A DNA stretch of 64,000 nucleotides, taken from Opitutaceae bacterium. GTDB lineage: Bacteria > Verrucomicrobiota > Verrucomicrobiia > Opitutales > Opitutaceae. The notes under the pieces are model-generated. The model worked only from the letters and a program-made list of their open reading frames with translations, had not been told where the DNA came from and made no database searches. Location of the stretch: the NCBI GenBank assembly GCA_028281165.1, contig JANQKI010000166.1, positions 1 to 64,000 on the forward strand, in the 5' to 3' direction. Numbering within the stretch: position 1 is the first letter of the stretch; each line of letters opens with the position of its first letter. The position numbers and the translations under genes are program-made. Positions 8,824 to 17,969 of this stretch are shown one piece after another.

Positions 8824-10629
8824 ATGCCCCTTTTAATTTACCCTTGCCATGTCTCGCTCGGATCGAGGCTGATGGTCTTTGTCAGTCTGCTTCTCTTTGT
8901 GGTGTCTAGCATCGGCTCGAAAGCTTCAACCTCCACTACGAGCGCGGCGCTGGAAGCGCTAATCGCCGACGGGGCCGAGCCTAAGTTGCTGGCTGACGGC
9001 TTTCGCTTTACGGAAGGGCCTGCCGCGGACAGCCAAGGTGGGGTCTATTTTACCGATATCGGCAGTAACCGTATACATTATTGGGATACGATTAAAGAAG
9101 AGCTTTCAACCATTCGTGAAAATTCTGGAGGCGCAGACGGATTGTTTGTTGATCGAAAAGGAGCTTTGTGGATTTGCGAGTTGCGAGAGAAGCGGCTGAC
9201 ACGACTAGACCAAGAAGGTCGTTATGATGTCATTGTCGATTCATTCGACGGACAACCCCTTACCGGCGCGAATGATCTTTGGATAGATCCCTATGGTGGT
9301 ATTTATTTCTCGGATTCCTACGGAGGTAGTCAGAGAAGAACCGACGATCATCGCGTTTTCTATTTTTCGCCTGATGGGGAGTTGAAACTAGTGGCTGACG
9401 ATTTTTATAAATCGAATGGTTTGCAGGGAACCGTTGATGGGAAATGGCTCTACGTTTCCGACTATATTGAGAATAAAGTCTATCGCTATCAGCTTCTCGA
9501 ACCGGGAAAGCTTGGCGAGCGATCCGTTTTTGCCGAGTACCGTTGCGACGGGATGACCCTCGACGAAAAAGGGAATCTCTACCTTTGCACAGGTAACCAA
9601 GGGTATGGCATTGTTGTATTCGACTCGCAAGGACAGGAATTGGGAAAAATTGAACTGCCGGAAAATCCAGTCAACGTATGCTTTGGAGGGAAGGACTACC
9701 AGACCCTCTTCATTTCCGCTACGAGTGGTTTCTATTCCCTCGAAATGGCGGTGCGAGGTAACGAATACAATTCACCGCAAAAGCCGATTTTCGAAGATGA
9801 AGGCGGACTGTGCGAATTGATAAAGCAGAACGTAGAGCCCGTCCGACTGGCCCATGGATTCCGTATTGCTCAGGGTCCAGCTACGGACGCGAACGGGGAT
9901 TTCTACTTCAGTGATATCTATCACCACAGAATCATGAAGTGGAAATTTGGAGACGCTTCACTGAGTGTGGTCCGCGAGCAGCCGGGAGGTCCCGATGGGC
10001 TTTATGTCGAGGCTGATGGCTCGGTCCTGGTTTGCGAGTTAACGGGGAAGCGTTTTGCTCGATTAAAGACCAATGGCGATTACGAAATCATCGCTGAGAC
10101 ATTTCGTGGCGAACCGCTAACGGGGGCCAATGATGTTTACGTGGATACAGAAGGAGGGATTTATTTTAGTGACTCGTACCCCGGAAGCAATATCCGGCAT
10201 CCACCTGAGTTTTGCGTATACTATATCGCTCCGGGATCCAGTGCATTGAAACGTATTGTAGACGATCACTACAAAACCAAAGGTATCCATGTGTCTGCGG
10301 ATGGAGAATGGATTTATATTGCGGACTACGGTGGGCGAAAAGTCTATCGCTATCAGCTTTTAGCTCCAGGTAAGCTCGGAAAAAAGGAGCTCTTTATCGA
10401 TACCCGTTGCGGTGGTCTAGCAGTCGACGAAAAGGGCAACGTCTACATTAGTACGGTGGGTGATCATAAAGGTATTCTGGTTTACAATTCCGAGGGGGCG
10501 TTTCTAGGTAGAATTCGGTATCCAGAAAATACTACCAATGCGACTTTTGCTGGTCCTAATCGCGATAAATTAATTGTGACTACTTTTAAGAGCGTCTACG
10601 CTTTGGATATGAATGTCAGGGGAATGTAG
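8824..10629 (+). CDS. Secreted tandem SMP-30/gluconolactonase-like protein
   Basis: A 601-residue exported protein with two consecutive SMP-30/LRE beta-propeller repeats, about residues 45-315 and 333-601. The first has the family metal-site pattern: EGP (Glu64), SNG (Asn198) and SDY (Asp213). In the second the equivalent positions read QGP (Gln350), TKG (Lys486) and ADY (Asp501), so two of three ligands are replaced. The repeats share blocks such as GANDxxxD and GGIYFSDSY and clearly arose by internal duplication. Family members hydrolyse sugar lactones; the second half may be a structural or ligand-binding remnant. An internal Met17 is an alternative start that leaves a shorter signal peptide. 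It lies between a TonB receptor and an amidohydrolase. Confidence 0.88.
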   Translation: MPLLIYPCHVSLGSRLMVFVSLLLFVVSSIGSKASTSTTSAALEALIADGAEPKLLADGFRFTEGPAADSQGGVYFTDIGSNRIHYWDTIKEELSTIRENSGGADGLFVDRKGALWICELREKRLTRLDQEGRYDVIVDSFDGQPLTGANDLWIDPYGGIYFSDSYGGSQRRTDDHRVFYFSPDGELKLVADDFYKSNGLQGTVDGKWLYVSDYIENKVYRYQLLEPGKLGERSVFAEYRCDGMTLDEKGNLYLCTGNQGYGIVVFDSQGQELGKIELPENPVNVCFGGKDYQTLFISATSGFYSLEMAVRGNEYNSPQKPIFEDEGGLCELIKQNVEPVRLAHGFRIAQGPATDANGDFYFSDIYHHRIMKWKFGDASLSVVREQPGGPDGLYVEADGSVLVCELTGKRFARLKTNGDYEIIAETFRGEPLTGANDVYVDTEGGIYFSDSYPGSNIRHPPEFCVYYIAPGSSALKRIVDDHYKTKGIHVSADGEWIYIADYGGRKVYRYQLLAPGKLGKKELFIDTRCGGLAVDEKGNVYISTVGDHKGILVYNSEGAFLGRIRYPENTTNATFAGPNRDKLIVTTFKSVYALDMNVRGM

Positions 10630-10703
10630 TTTCGCCAATGTTTTTAGGCTCGAGCAATCGGGAGATTGAAATTCAATAAAAAATATATCATTAAATTGGA
10701 TAC

Positions 10704-12065
10704 ATGAAACGGACTTTTATTTTTCTATTGTTTGGCTTGGCCATGGGTCTTCAAGCATTCTCCTCAAAAGGCGAATACGCTATCATTGGCGTGGACGTGA
10801 TTTCCATGCGAAGCGATGAGATAGATAGGAATCAGACCGTAATTATCAAAGATGGAAGAATCGAGCTCGTTGCTAATGCGGATGAGGCCAATGTTTCGGA
10901 GAATGCTTTCCAGATCGATGGTGTGGGCAAATTCCTGATACCGGGTTTAGCTGAGCTCCACGCCCACATTCCTATTCCGATTGAAGGAGATGTTGCTCCC
11001 GCTCATGAGGCGATGATGCTCTTTGTCGCTCACGGCATTACCACGATTCGCGGCATGAAGGGGGACGTCTACCACTTGAACTTGAGGGATCAAATTGCCG
11101 CTGGTGACGTTGTCGGTCCGCGCATTTTCACTTGCGGCGCTCGCTTAAATAGCGGAACCGTCAAGACGGTTGAAGGAGCCAAGAAGATCGTGGAAGAACA
11201 ATTCGATGCGGGTTTTGATTTTATTAAGATTCATAGAAATCTGAGCCCAGAGCTTTTCCATGCCATCGCTGATGCTGCGGATGCTCTGGACATGGGCATA
11301 GCGGGTCATGTGCCTGAGACGGTTGGGATACGCGAGGCGTTGAGTCGAAATTACCTGACTATCGATCACTTTGATGGATATATGGAAGGCCTGGCTCCTG
11401 ACAGCATGGAAATCATTCCTTTCAAATACGGAGGCCTATTCGCGGTTCCTCTAGCGACGAAAGCCGATGTATCCAAAATGGAAGCCCTCGTGCAGCTAAC
11501 CAAGAGCAAAAACACTTGGATGGTTCCGACGGCGGCCTGGCTGGAACGTCTCGTAACGCCAGCTGATCCTCAAGTCTACCTTTCAGAACCTGGTATGGCC
11601 TATGTATCCAAAAAGATGAGAGAGGGTTGGGCCAGAAGTAAGGCGAATCGCAATAGGAGTATCGATCCTCAAACGGCTAAAAAATATGTCGAAATTCGTC
11701 GAGCATTGTTGAAGAACATGCATGATGCTGGGGTTGGAATGCTCTTCGGCTGTGATGCTCCTCAATTTGCGAATGTACCCGGATTTTCGATGCATCACGA
11801 GATTGAATCTTATCAGGCTACCGGTTTAAGTAACATGGACATCCTGAAGATGGCTACGATTAACCCTGCCATTTTCTTTAAAAAGACGAACGTGTTTGGA
11901 ACTATTCAGGAAGGTCTCGATGCGGATTTAGCGCTTCTCGACGGCAATCCGCTGGAGGATATGGAAAATCTTCGCGATCCTGTGGGCGTGATGCTTCGCG
12001 GCAAATGGCTTTCGAGAGAGTACTTGGAAACTGAACTCGCAAAAATTGCTGAGAAATACCGCTAA
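10704..12065 (+). CDS. Secreted amidohydrolase-superfamily protein
   Basis: A 453-residue protein with a signal peptide (about 1-19) and the metal-dependent amidohydrolase fold. The first metal motif is LHAHIP (His86, His88). Later candidates are the Lys of FIKIHRN, His of IAGHVPE, His of TIDHFDGY and Asp of FGCDAPQF. The C-terminal DADLALLDGNPLEDMENL segment is typical of imidazolonepropionase-like and prolidase-like amidohydrolases. These hydrolyse cyclic amides or C-N bonds, and the physiological substrate is usually unknown. It is followed after 21 bases by the sulfatase start, so the two are probably cotranscribed. Confidence 0.88.
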   Translation: MKRTFIFLLFGLAMGLQAFSSKGEYAIIGVDVISMRSDEIDRNQTVIIKDGRIELVANADEANVSENAFQIDGVGKFLIPGLAELHAHIPIPIEGDVAPAHEAMMLFVAHGITTIRGMKGDVYHLNLRDQIAAGDVVGPRIFTCGARLNSGTVKTVEGAKKIVEEQFDAGFDFIKIHRNLSPELFHAIADAADALDMGIAGHVPETVGIREALSRNYLTIDHFDGYMEGLAPDSMEIIPFKYGGLFAVPLATKADVSKMEALVQLTKSKNTWMVPTAAWLERLVTPADPQVYLSEPGMAYVSKKMREGWARSKANRNRSIDPQTAKKYVEIRRALLKNMHDAGVGMLFGCDAPQFANVPGFSMHHEIESYQATGLSNMDILKMATINPAIFFKKTNVFGTIQEGLDADLALLDGNPLEDMENLRDPVGVMLRGKWLSREYLETELAKIAEKYR

Positions 12066-12086
12066 ATTTCAACTTTGAGATTCATC

Positions 12087-13637
12087 ATGAAAAGACTTTC
12101 GCTTGCTTTACTAATCCTGTCGGTGGAACTACTGGCAGCCGTGGTTCCCGTTCCAACCGAAGTCGAGCCCTCCGCCATTCCTGGAGCAAAACCGCTTAAC
12201 GTCGTTTTCATTTTGTCCGACGATCATCGATATGATGCTATGAGTTTTCTGGGCCATCAATTCGCCCGGACGCCTGAGATGGATAAGCTGGCGGAGAATG
12301 GCGTTTATCTAAAAAACGCATTTGTCACGACGTCTCTTTGCTCTCCGAGCCGAGCTTCGATTTTGACCGGACTTTATACTTTTCGTCATCGGGTCATAGA
12401 CAATCAGCGACTTGTTCCGGAAGGAACTCTCTACTTTCCTCAGTACCTGCAGAAGGCCGGTTACGCTACGGCTTTCATCGGTAAATGGCATATGGGCAGC
12501 CATACCGACGAACCGCGTCCGGGTTTCGATCATTGGGTGAGTTTCAAGGGACAAGGCGTTTATTTGCCTCCAAATCCCAACTACACGCTTAACGTCAATG
12601 GTCGTCGCGTTAAGCAGAAAGGCTACATCACCGACGAACTCACGGACTACGCTATCGATTGGCTGTCGGAGCGGAAACCAGACGAAAAGCCCTTCTTTCT
12701 CTATCTTTCCCACAAGGCCGTCCATTCGAATTTCACGCCCGCTGAAAGGCATGAGGGAAGTCTGAGTGAGCTTCCCTTTAAGAGATCCGCTAGCGAGGCT
12801 GATACCGATGAAAACTATGCTGGAAAGCCTCGTTGGCTTCGCGACCAGCGGAATTCCTGGCATGGGGTCGATTTCCCTTACCACAGCGACTTGGATATCG
12901 AGAAATACTACAAACGCTATTGCGAAGCTCTAAAAGGAGTTGATGATAGTATTGGTCGCGTCATGACACAGCTGGAAAAAATGGGTATCCGAGATGAGAC
13001 CTTGGTCATCTATATGGGTGATAATGGATTCATGTTTGGCGAGCACGGGTTGATCGATAAACGCGTGGCCTACGAGACCTCTATTCGAGTGCCAATGCTC
13101 ATGCACTGTCCCGAGCTCTTCGAGGGAGGCGCGGTCGTCGAGGAGATGGTGGCCAATATCGATATAGCTCCCACTATCATGCAAGCCATGGGATTGGAAA
13201 AACCTCCCCACATGGATGGAGATAGTTTCATTGCCTTGGCTCAAGGGTCCAAGATTCCTTGGCGCGACTATTTTCTCTACGTCTATTATTGGGAGAAGAA
13301 TTTCCCGCAGTCGCCCACCGTCTTCTCTCTGCGTAGCGACCGGTATAAGCTTATCAACTACTACGGATTGTGGGATGCGGATGAGCTCTACGATCTGCAA
13401 GCCGACCCACAGGAGGCCAATAATTTGTTATACGATCCTGAATACAGTGATGTCGTAACCCGGATGTCGCGAGACATGTACGCCATGATGGACGAGCTGG
13501 GTGGAATGCAGATTCCCCTCAACGCTCCACGCGGCCGCTCGAATAACAAGCGATTACGTTCAAGAGGTGGTGAGGAAGCCTCGCCGTTCCCAGCTCCAAT
13601 GGTTCTCGATGAGCCGAGGAATCGCAACGCGAAGTAA
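12087..13637 (+). CDS. Secreted S1-family sulfatase
   Basis: The frame opens at 12075, but the ATG at 12087 (MKRLSLALLIL) begins directly with the signal peptide and is preferred. The 516-residue product has LSDDHRYD (metal Asp pair 44-45), the formylglycine motif C85-S-P-S-R89 with ASILTG, FIGKWHMG and YMGDNGFMFGEHG. The order and spacing match S1 sulfatases of the large family acting on sugar sulfates. The C-terminus ends in an unusual Arg/Asn-rich, probably disordered tail (RGRSNNKRLRSRGG). It is the last gene of the first carbohydrate locus before the unrelated ATP-grasp operon. Confidence 0.93.
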   Translation: MKRLSLALLILSVELLAAVVPVPTEVEPSAIPGAKPLNVVFILSDDHRYDAMSFLGHQFARTPEMDKLAENGVYLKNAFVTTSLCSPSRASILTGLYTFRHRVIDNQRLVPEGTLYFPQYLQKAGYATAFIGKWHMGSHTDEPRPGFDHWVSFKGQGVYLPPNPNYTLNVNGRRVKQKGYITDELTDYAIDWLSERKPDEKPFFLYLSHKAVHSNFTPAERHEGSLSELPFKRSASEADTDENYAGKPRWLRDQRNSWHGVDFPYHSDLDIEKYYKRYCEALKGVDDSIGRVMTQLEKMGIRDETLVIYMGDNGFMFGEHGLIDKRVAYETSIRVPMLMHCPELFEGGAVVEEMVANIDIAPTIMQAMGLEKPPHMDGDSFIALAQGSKIPWRDYFLYVYYWEKNFPQSPTVFSLRSDRYKLINYYGLWDADELYDLQADPQEANNLLYDPEYSDVVTRMSRDMYAMMDELGGMQIPLNAPRGRSNNKRLRSRGGEEASPFPAPMVLDEPRNRNAK

Positions 13638-13707
13638 GGGCTCCCTTTCGTCTAAGTAAAATCCTCTTGCTCTTCTTCTGAGAGAGAGGAAGAGATGAAG
13701 ATGAAGT

Positions 13708-15207
13708 TTGGAAGTATTACCTATCGGCCTTTTCATCATCCTGGTACAGCTTCTGCTAGATTGCTTAGCTGTGTTTTCAGGTTACCAGAAGGAAGCGTTT
13801 TTCGATGAAATGTTCGCGAATGCCGATGGCAGGCATTTCGATCATTACCAAACGTTGCATGAGCGATTCGAGAGTCTTGGCGCCACTGAACTGGACGAAA
13901 AACGGCGCTTGGTGGAAAACGGATTCCTTGAGCAAGGTATTACTTTTACAGTTTATGGCGATGATCAAGGGACGGAGCGTATCTTTCCTTTCGACCTCAT
14001 TCCAAGGATTATTCCCGATCACGAATGGCAACTCATCGAAAAGGGGCTTACCCAGAGAATCCTGGCTTTGAATCTCTTTTTGCACGACATCTATCATGAG
14101 CGGAATATCATTAAAGATGGTTTGGTTCCGGAAGATGTGGTCGTTGGAGCGGCCCATTATCGACCTGAGATGGTTGGTGTGGATGTGCCGCAGGACATTT
14201 ACATTCATATTTGTGGCACTGACCTAATTCGCAATGGGGAGGGGCGCTATCTCGTTTTGGAGGACAATGGACGCTGCCCTTCAGGAGTTTCCTACCTTCT
14301 GGAAAATCGGGAGGCTATGAAACGAGCGTTTCCGGGAATGTATCGGCAGTACCGCGTACGTCCAGTCGACAACTATCCGGAGCTTCTCCTCAAGACGCTG
14401 CAAAACCTTTGTCCTCGTCCTGGACAGACTCCCGTTTGCGCGCTTTTGACACCTGGCGTTTATAATAGCGCCTATTTTGAGCATACGTTTCTGGCTCGCA
14501 AGATGGGCATCGAAATCGTGGAGGGGAGCGATCTTATCGCTATTGATGGCTATGTTTACATGCGCACCACCAAGGGACTGGTGCAAGTAGATGTGATCTA
14601 TCGACGTTTGGATGACGACTTTCTGGATCCAACTGTCTTTCGCGAAGATTCCGTTTTGGGAGTGCCAGGTATCATCGATGCGTACTTGAGAGGGAACGTG
14701 GCTCTGGCCAATGCGGTGGGAACGGGGGTGGCCGACGACAAGGTGACCTACGCCTTTGTGCCCGATATGATTCGCTACTATCTCGACCAGGATCCTATCT
14801 TGGAAAACGTTCCTACCTATCTGGCTTGGCGAGAGGACGATCGTAAGTTTATCTTGGAAAATCTCGAAAAGCTAGTGGTCAAGGCCGCCAATGAATCGGG
14901 TGGATATGGCATGCTGATGGGGCCAACTTCGACGTCCAAGGAGAGAGAGGAATTTGCTGCCAAGATTCGTCGTAATCCTCGTAATTTTATAGCCCAGCCT
15001 GTAGTTTCTCTTTCACGACACCCAACGATTTGCGACGAAAGGCAGATCGAGGGTCGTCATGTAGACCTTAGGCCATTCATTCTCTACGGGAAGAATATCG
15101 AGATCATACCGGGAGGCTTGACAAGAGTAGCGCTGCGCAAAGGTTCGCTCGTGGTTAACTCGTCACAAGGTGGTGGCAGCAAGGATACATGGGTATTGTA
15201 TCGATAA
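13708..15207 (+). CDS. Circularly permuted ATP-grasp (DUF404/DUF407) amidoligase-like protein
   Basis: About 480-500 residues. It is recognised by FFDEMF near the N-terminus, [22 protein letters not shown], the [11 protein letters not shown] block, [11 protein letters not shown] and the ATP-binding [13 protein letters not shown], followed by FIAQP and HVDLRPF near the end. These belong to circularly permuted ATP-grasp type 2 proteins, proposed amide/peptide ligases. The start is uncertain: the TTG at 13708 adds a hydrophobic lead, whereas the GTG at 13771 gives a family-like N-terminus just before FFDEMF. Purine-rich AGAGGAAGAG lies upstream of the TTG. It is followed after 17 bases by the alpha-E gene and then the transglutaminase, the classic conserved trio. 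Confidence 0.9.
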   Translation: MEVLPIGLFIILVQLLLDCLAVFSGYQKEAFFDEMFANADGRHFDHYQTLHERFESLGATELDEKRRLVENGFLEQGITFTVYGDDQGTERIFPFDLIPRIIPDHEWQLIEKGLTQRILALNLFLHDIYHERNIIKDGLVPEDVVVGAAHYRPEMVGVDVPQDIYIHICGTDLIRNGEGRYLVLEDNGRCPSGVSYLLENREAMKRAFPGMYRQYRVRPVDNYPELLLKTLQNLCPRPGQTPVCALLTPGVYNSAYFEHTFLARKMGIEIVEGSDLIAIDGYVYMRTTKGLVQVDVIYRRLDDDFLDPTVFREDSVLGVPGIIDAYLRGNVALANAVGTGVADDKVTYAFVPDMIRYYLDQDPILENVPTYLAWREDDRKFILENLEKLVVKAANESGGYGMLMGPTSTSKEREEFAAKIRRNPRNFIAQPVVSLSRHPTICDERQIEGRHVDLRPFILYGKNIEIIPGGLTRVALRKGSLVVNSSQGGGSKDTWVLYR

Positions 15208-15224
15208 TTTGGATTTAGGATGTC

Positions 15225-16229
15225 ATGCTGTCCCGCGTTGCAAACAGTTTGTATTGGCTGAGTCGTTACCTTGAAAGAGCCGAAAATCTAGCTCGCCTGG
15301 TAGACGTGAACCGTTACGACGCTTTGGATGCAGCGGATACTGGCAAGGAAGACAGCGACACGCTTTGGAGGCCGCTGCTTTACGCTACCTGCTCGGAGGA
15401 GGTCTATAATGCCGCCAAGACTGCCAAAGATGATCTCGACGTAGGCTGGTTCATCACATTTTCGCCCAACAATCCGGACTCGATCCGTCAAAGCGTAGCT
15501 CAAGCGCGCGAGAATGCTCGCATGGCTCGCGACCAGATTTCCGAAGAAATGTGGCTGGAGCTTAATAGCATACATCTCTTCCTGCAATCCGCTAAAGCGG
15601 AGCGACTATGGAGGCGTCAACCGGAGTCGTTCTATCGAGAGATTATCAAGTTCTGCTTGCTGTTCGAGGGATTGATCGATGCGACTATCCTGCAAGACGA
15701 GGGCTGGAACTTCATCCAAGCTGGCAAGTATCTTGAGAGGGCCGATAAAACGACCCGCGTTCTGGACATGCTGGCGTTCATGGGTGATCCCGACCGTGGA
15801 AAGCTAGCTTCGGCCTTGCGTTCCTGTTCCGGTTTCTCTGCATTTCGTGACGAGTTTCGTAGTGATTTCACTTCAAGAAACGTCATGTCCTTTCTCCTCT
15901 TTTCTCAGTCATTTCCTCGCTCCGTTCGCTTTTGTCTGCGACAGTTGGATCGTCACTTGCACGCAATTTCGGGAACGCCAGAGGATGCCTATTCCAATGA
16001 GGCCGAGCGTCTGACTGGGAGCGCGCTGGCTCAGCTTAATTTCTCGAGCGTCGACAACGTCTGGGCTGCTGGCCAACACCAGTACATCGACGGCCTGCAG
16101 AAGCAGTTCAACGACATCGGCCAGAACATATTCGAAACCTATGTGCTGCTTCCCTCGGAGATTCGCAGCGTTACAAGGCAGGAAGCTTGGCAACTGCAAT
16201 GGCAGCAACAGCAACAACAGCAGCAGTAG
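15225..16229 (+). CDS. Alpha-E domain (DUF403) protein with poly-Gln tail
   Basis: A 334-residue alpha-helical protein starting MLSRVANSLYWLSRYLERAE, the signature of the alpha-E family. Further matches are YLERADKTTRVLDML and the RSVRFCLRQLD block near residue 230. An AGGA lies just upstream of the ATG. Alpha-E proteins almost always accompany circularly permuted ATP-grasp and transglutaminase genes and are thought to take part in peptide or amide-bond chemistry, although no reaction is established. The C-terminus is odd: after QEAWQLQW it ends in a run of eight glutamines encoded by CAG/CAA repeats, which could slip during replication. The next gene begins 7 bases after the stop codon. Confidence 0.9.
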   Translation: MLSRVANSLYWLSRYLERAENLARLVDVNRYDALDAADTGKEDSDTLWRPLLYATCSEEVYNAAKTAKDDLDVGWFITFSPNNPDSIRQSVAQARENARMARDQISEEMWLELNSIHLFLQSAKAERLWRRQPESFYREIIKFCLLFEGLIDATILQDEGWNFIQAGKYLERADKTTRVLDMLAFMGDPDRGKLASALRSCSGFSAFRDEFRSDFTSRNVMSFLLFSQSFPRSVRFCLRQLDRHLHAISGTPEDAYSNEAERLTGSALAQLNFSSVDNVWAAGQHQYIDGLQKQFNDIGQNIFETYVLLPSEIRSVTRQEAWQLQWQQQQQQQQ

Positions 16230-16236
16230 GTTTTCG

Positions 16237-17088
16237 ATGCGCCTCCGTCTCCATCACCGCACAGAATACCGGTACTCCGAACCTGTATCCAATAATGCGA
16301 ACGAATTGAGGCTCCAGCCGCCGACCACGCTTTGGCAATCTTGCGAGTCCAGTTTCATTAGCGTTTTGCCGGGAGTACGTTTATCTCACTACGAGGATCT
16401 TAATGTAAACGTAGTTCACTATTTCGAAATCTCCCAGCCGCATAGCCGTTTAGTGATAGATAGTAGGGTTACAGTGAATACAAAATGCAAAGTAAATTTC
16501 GACCGGCTTCCCTACGGATTCCTCCATCGCGACCTTGATTGCTGTCGTACTATGGAGGACTGCCACCCGTTTTTGCAGAACAGTTACCACGTGGAAGTGA
16601 CACCTGAAATTTGGCGCTATGCCCTCGATATCAAGGGCGAATCGGAAGACGTGTTCCAAACGAGCTATGCCATCATGGAACACATTTATAAGAATTATCA
16701 ATACCAGTCAGGCGCCACCAATGTATCCACTCACGCTAGCGAAGTGCTGGAGGGCCGAAAAGGAGTGTGCCAGGATTTCGCCCACGCCATGGTCGCTCTT
16801 TGTCGTTCCCTCAGCATTCCCGCTCGCTACGTGAGCGGCTATTTTTTCGATGCGACTCGGGATCACAGTCTTAGAGGCTCAGAGGCCTCGCATGCCTGGG
16901 TTGAAGTTTACATAGACAACTTTGGTTGGGTAGGACTAGACCCTACTAACAATAAAGTCGTTGACGACACTTACATTATTTTGGCTCGAGGGCGTGACTA
17001 TCGCGACGTGGCGCCCGTCATTGGCGCCTACTACGGAGCGGGCAAGAGCGCTATGAACGTGAATGTTGACGTTCAGCGTTTGGATTGA
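16237..17088 (+). CDS. Transglutaminase-like cysteine protease-fold protein
   Basis: The frame is open from 16141, but that part overlaps the alpha-E gene. The ATG at 16237 (MRLRLHHRTEYRYSEPV) gives the normal family N-terminus and 283 residues. It has the bacterial transglutaminase N-terminal beta domain, then the catalytic region GVCQDFAH (Cys), ASHAWVEVY (His) and LDPTNN (Asp), and a C-terminal GRDYRDVAP block. In this conserved operon the enzyme probably cleaves or transfers the peptide or amide product made by the ATP-grasp ligase. There is no signal peptide, so it should be cytoplasmic. It is followed by a 9-bp inverted repeat that may end the operon. Confidence 0.92.
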   Translation: MRLRLHHRTEYRYSEPVSNNANELRLQPPTTLWQSCESSFISVLPGVRLSHYEDLNVNVVHYFEISQPHSRLVIDSRVTVNTKCKVNFDRLPYGFLHRDLDCCRTMEDCHPFLQNSYHVEVTPEIWRYALDIKGESEDVFQTSYAIMEHIYKNYQYQSGATNVSTHASEVLEGRKGVCQDFAHAMVALCRSLSIPARYVSGYFFDATRDHSLRGSEASHAWVEVYIDNFGWVGLDPTNNKVVDDTYIILARGRDYRDVAPVIGAYYGAGKSAMNVNVDVQRLD

Positions 17089-17110
17089 TCCGTTCGGATT
17101 TTTGTATTCA

Positions 17111-17131
17111 AAAATCGATTATATCGATTTT
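17111..17131. terminator. Perfect 9-bp inverted repeat after transglutaminase gene
   Basis: AAAATCGAT (17111-17119), the 3-base loop TAT and ATCGATTTT (17123-17131) are perfectly complementary and lie 22 bases after the stop codon. The stem is AT-rich but ends in T residues, so it may be a weak terminator, or a protein-binding palindrome. Confidence 0.45.
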
Positions 17132-17201
17132 AATTATCATTAACATCTTCTTCTCCTTCTTCATCTTCCATAAATCCACATCATAAAGATGCAGCAGCCA
17201 C

Positions 17202-17227
17202 GTAGCGGAGCATCTGAGATGTTCCGA
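17202..17227. repeat. REP-like palindrome, copy 2
   Basis: GTAGCGGAGCATCTGAGATG followed by TTCCGA matches the element at 3895-3920 in its ends and loop layout. The stem is imperfect here (GGAGCATC/GATGTTCC). Confidence 0.55.
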
Positions 17228-17275
17228 AGCAAAAGTTGAAGAATAAAGAGAGAGGCTAATTAGCGTGAAGATTTT

Positions 17276-17376
17276 AACCACAGAATTCACTACCGAGGTC
17301 TTTGATCGACGTCATTCGAAGAGTCCAAATTCACATAAGGAATACCGGGTGTTTATCTTATGTGATTTCTGTGGTT
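17276..17376. repeat. AACCACAG-type long inverted repeat, copy 1
   Basis: The left arm AACCACAGAATTCAC (17276-17290) pairs with the right arm GTGATTTCTGTGGTT (17362-17376) at 14 of 15 positions. An inner pair TCACATAAG/CTTATGTGA nests inside. Related elements lie near 59273 and 61537. No transposase is encoded. Confidence 0.65.
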
Positions 17377-17436
17377 TCAAAAAATGCTAGTCCTGGCCTA
17401 TTGCTATTTGGCGAGTAACAAGCAAGATCTTTCCCT

Positions 17437-17916
17437 ATGACATGGAATTTGATTAGCCTTTGTGCCCTGTTAGTTTTTTTACCTGTGGTTCTCGTTGCTC
17501 AGGATGATGCTGATCAATCTCAAGCCGAAGAGGATCTGGGCGAAGTGTTGATCGAGCGTTTCAATGCTTCACCCCTCGAAGATGAAATCGGCTATTCGCA
17601 AGCGGTGAGGGTAGGGCAGCTCGTATTTGTATCCGGTACAACGGCTGCTGGCAAAACGCTCCAAGAGCAACTCAAGACCATTTACATCCGTATCCAATCC
17701 ACGTTGGCTCAATTCGATTGCAGTATGGATGACGTCGTTCAAGAGCGTATTCAAACAACGGATATGGAAGCTTTGAAGAAAGCCCGGAACCTGAGAAAAC
17801 GCTTCTACAAGCCAGGAGCCTATCCCACCTCAACTTGGACAGAGGTAGAGCGATTGTATGATGAGGCTCATTTTGTTGCCGTGGACCTCGTGGCGGTCAT
17901 CAGGAAATTCGAGTAA
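17437..17916 (+). CDS. Exported RidA/YjgF-family protein lacking the catalytic Arg
   Basis: A 159-residue protein with a signal peptide (about 1-21, ending VLVAQ), an acidic linker and a RidA-like trimeric fold domain: YSQAVRVGQLVFVSGT, a central helix with MDDVVQERIQTTDM, and the C-terminal AVDLVAVI strand. Cytosolic RidA deaminates reactive enamines using an Arg in a P-A-R-S-type motif. The matching site here reads YPTSTWTEVERL, so that Arg is absent and imine deaminase activity is unlikely. An exported, Arg-less member may bind a small ligand instead. A decayed copy of the gene lies at 23154-23389. The downstream permease gene converges on it. Confidence 0.85.
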   Translation: MTWNLISLCALLVFLPVVLVAQDDADQSQAEEDLGEVLIERFNASPLEDEIGYSQAVRVGQLVFVSGTTAAGKTLQEQLKTIYIRIQSTLAQFDCSMDDVVQERIQTTDMEALKKARNLRKRFYKPGAYPTSTWTEVERLYDEAHFVAVDLVAVIRKFE

Positions 17917-17969
17917 ATCTATTTGCGTTCTGAGCGTTCGATGTATTGAGGAATAAACCCAATACGCAA

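Larger units (their letters stand above)
17089..17436. other. Gene-free region rich in palindromic repeats
   Basis: This 348-bp stretch holds no convincing gene; a 60-codon minus-strand frame in it has no family features. It contains three inverted-repeat elements, listed separately at 17111-17131, 17202-17227 and 17276-17376. Two of the three families recur elsewhere in the window, so this is a landing zone for dispersed repeats between two transcription units. Confidence 0.7.
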
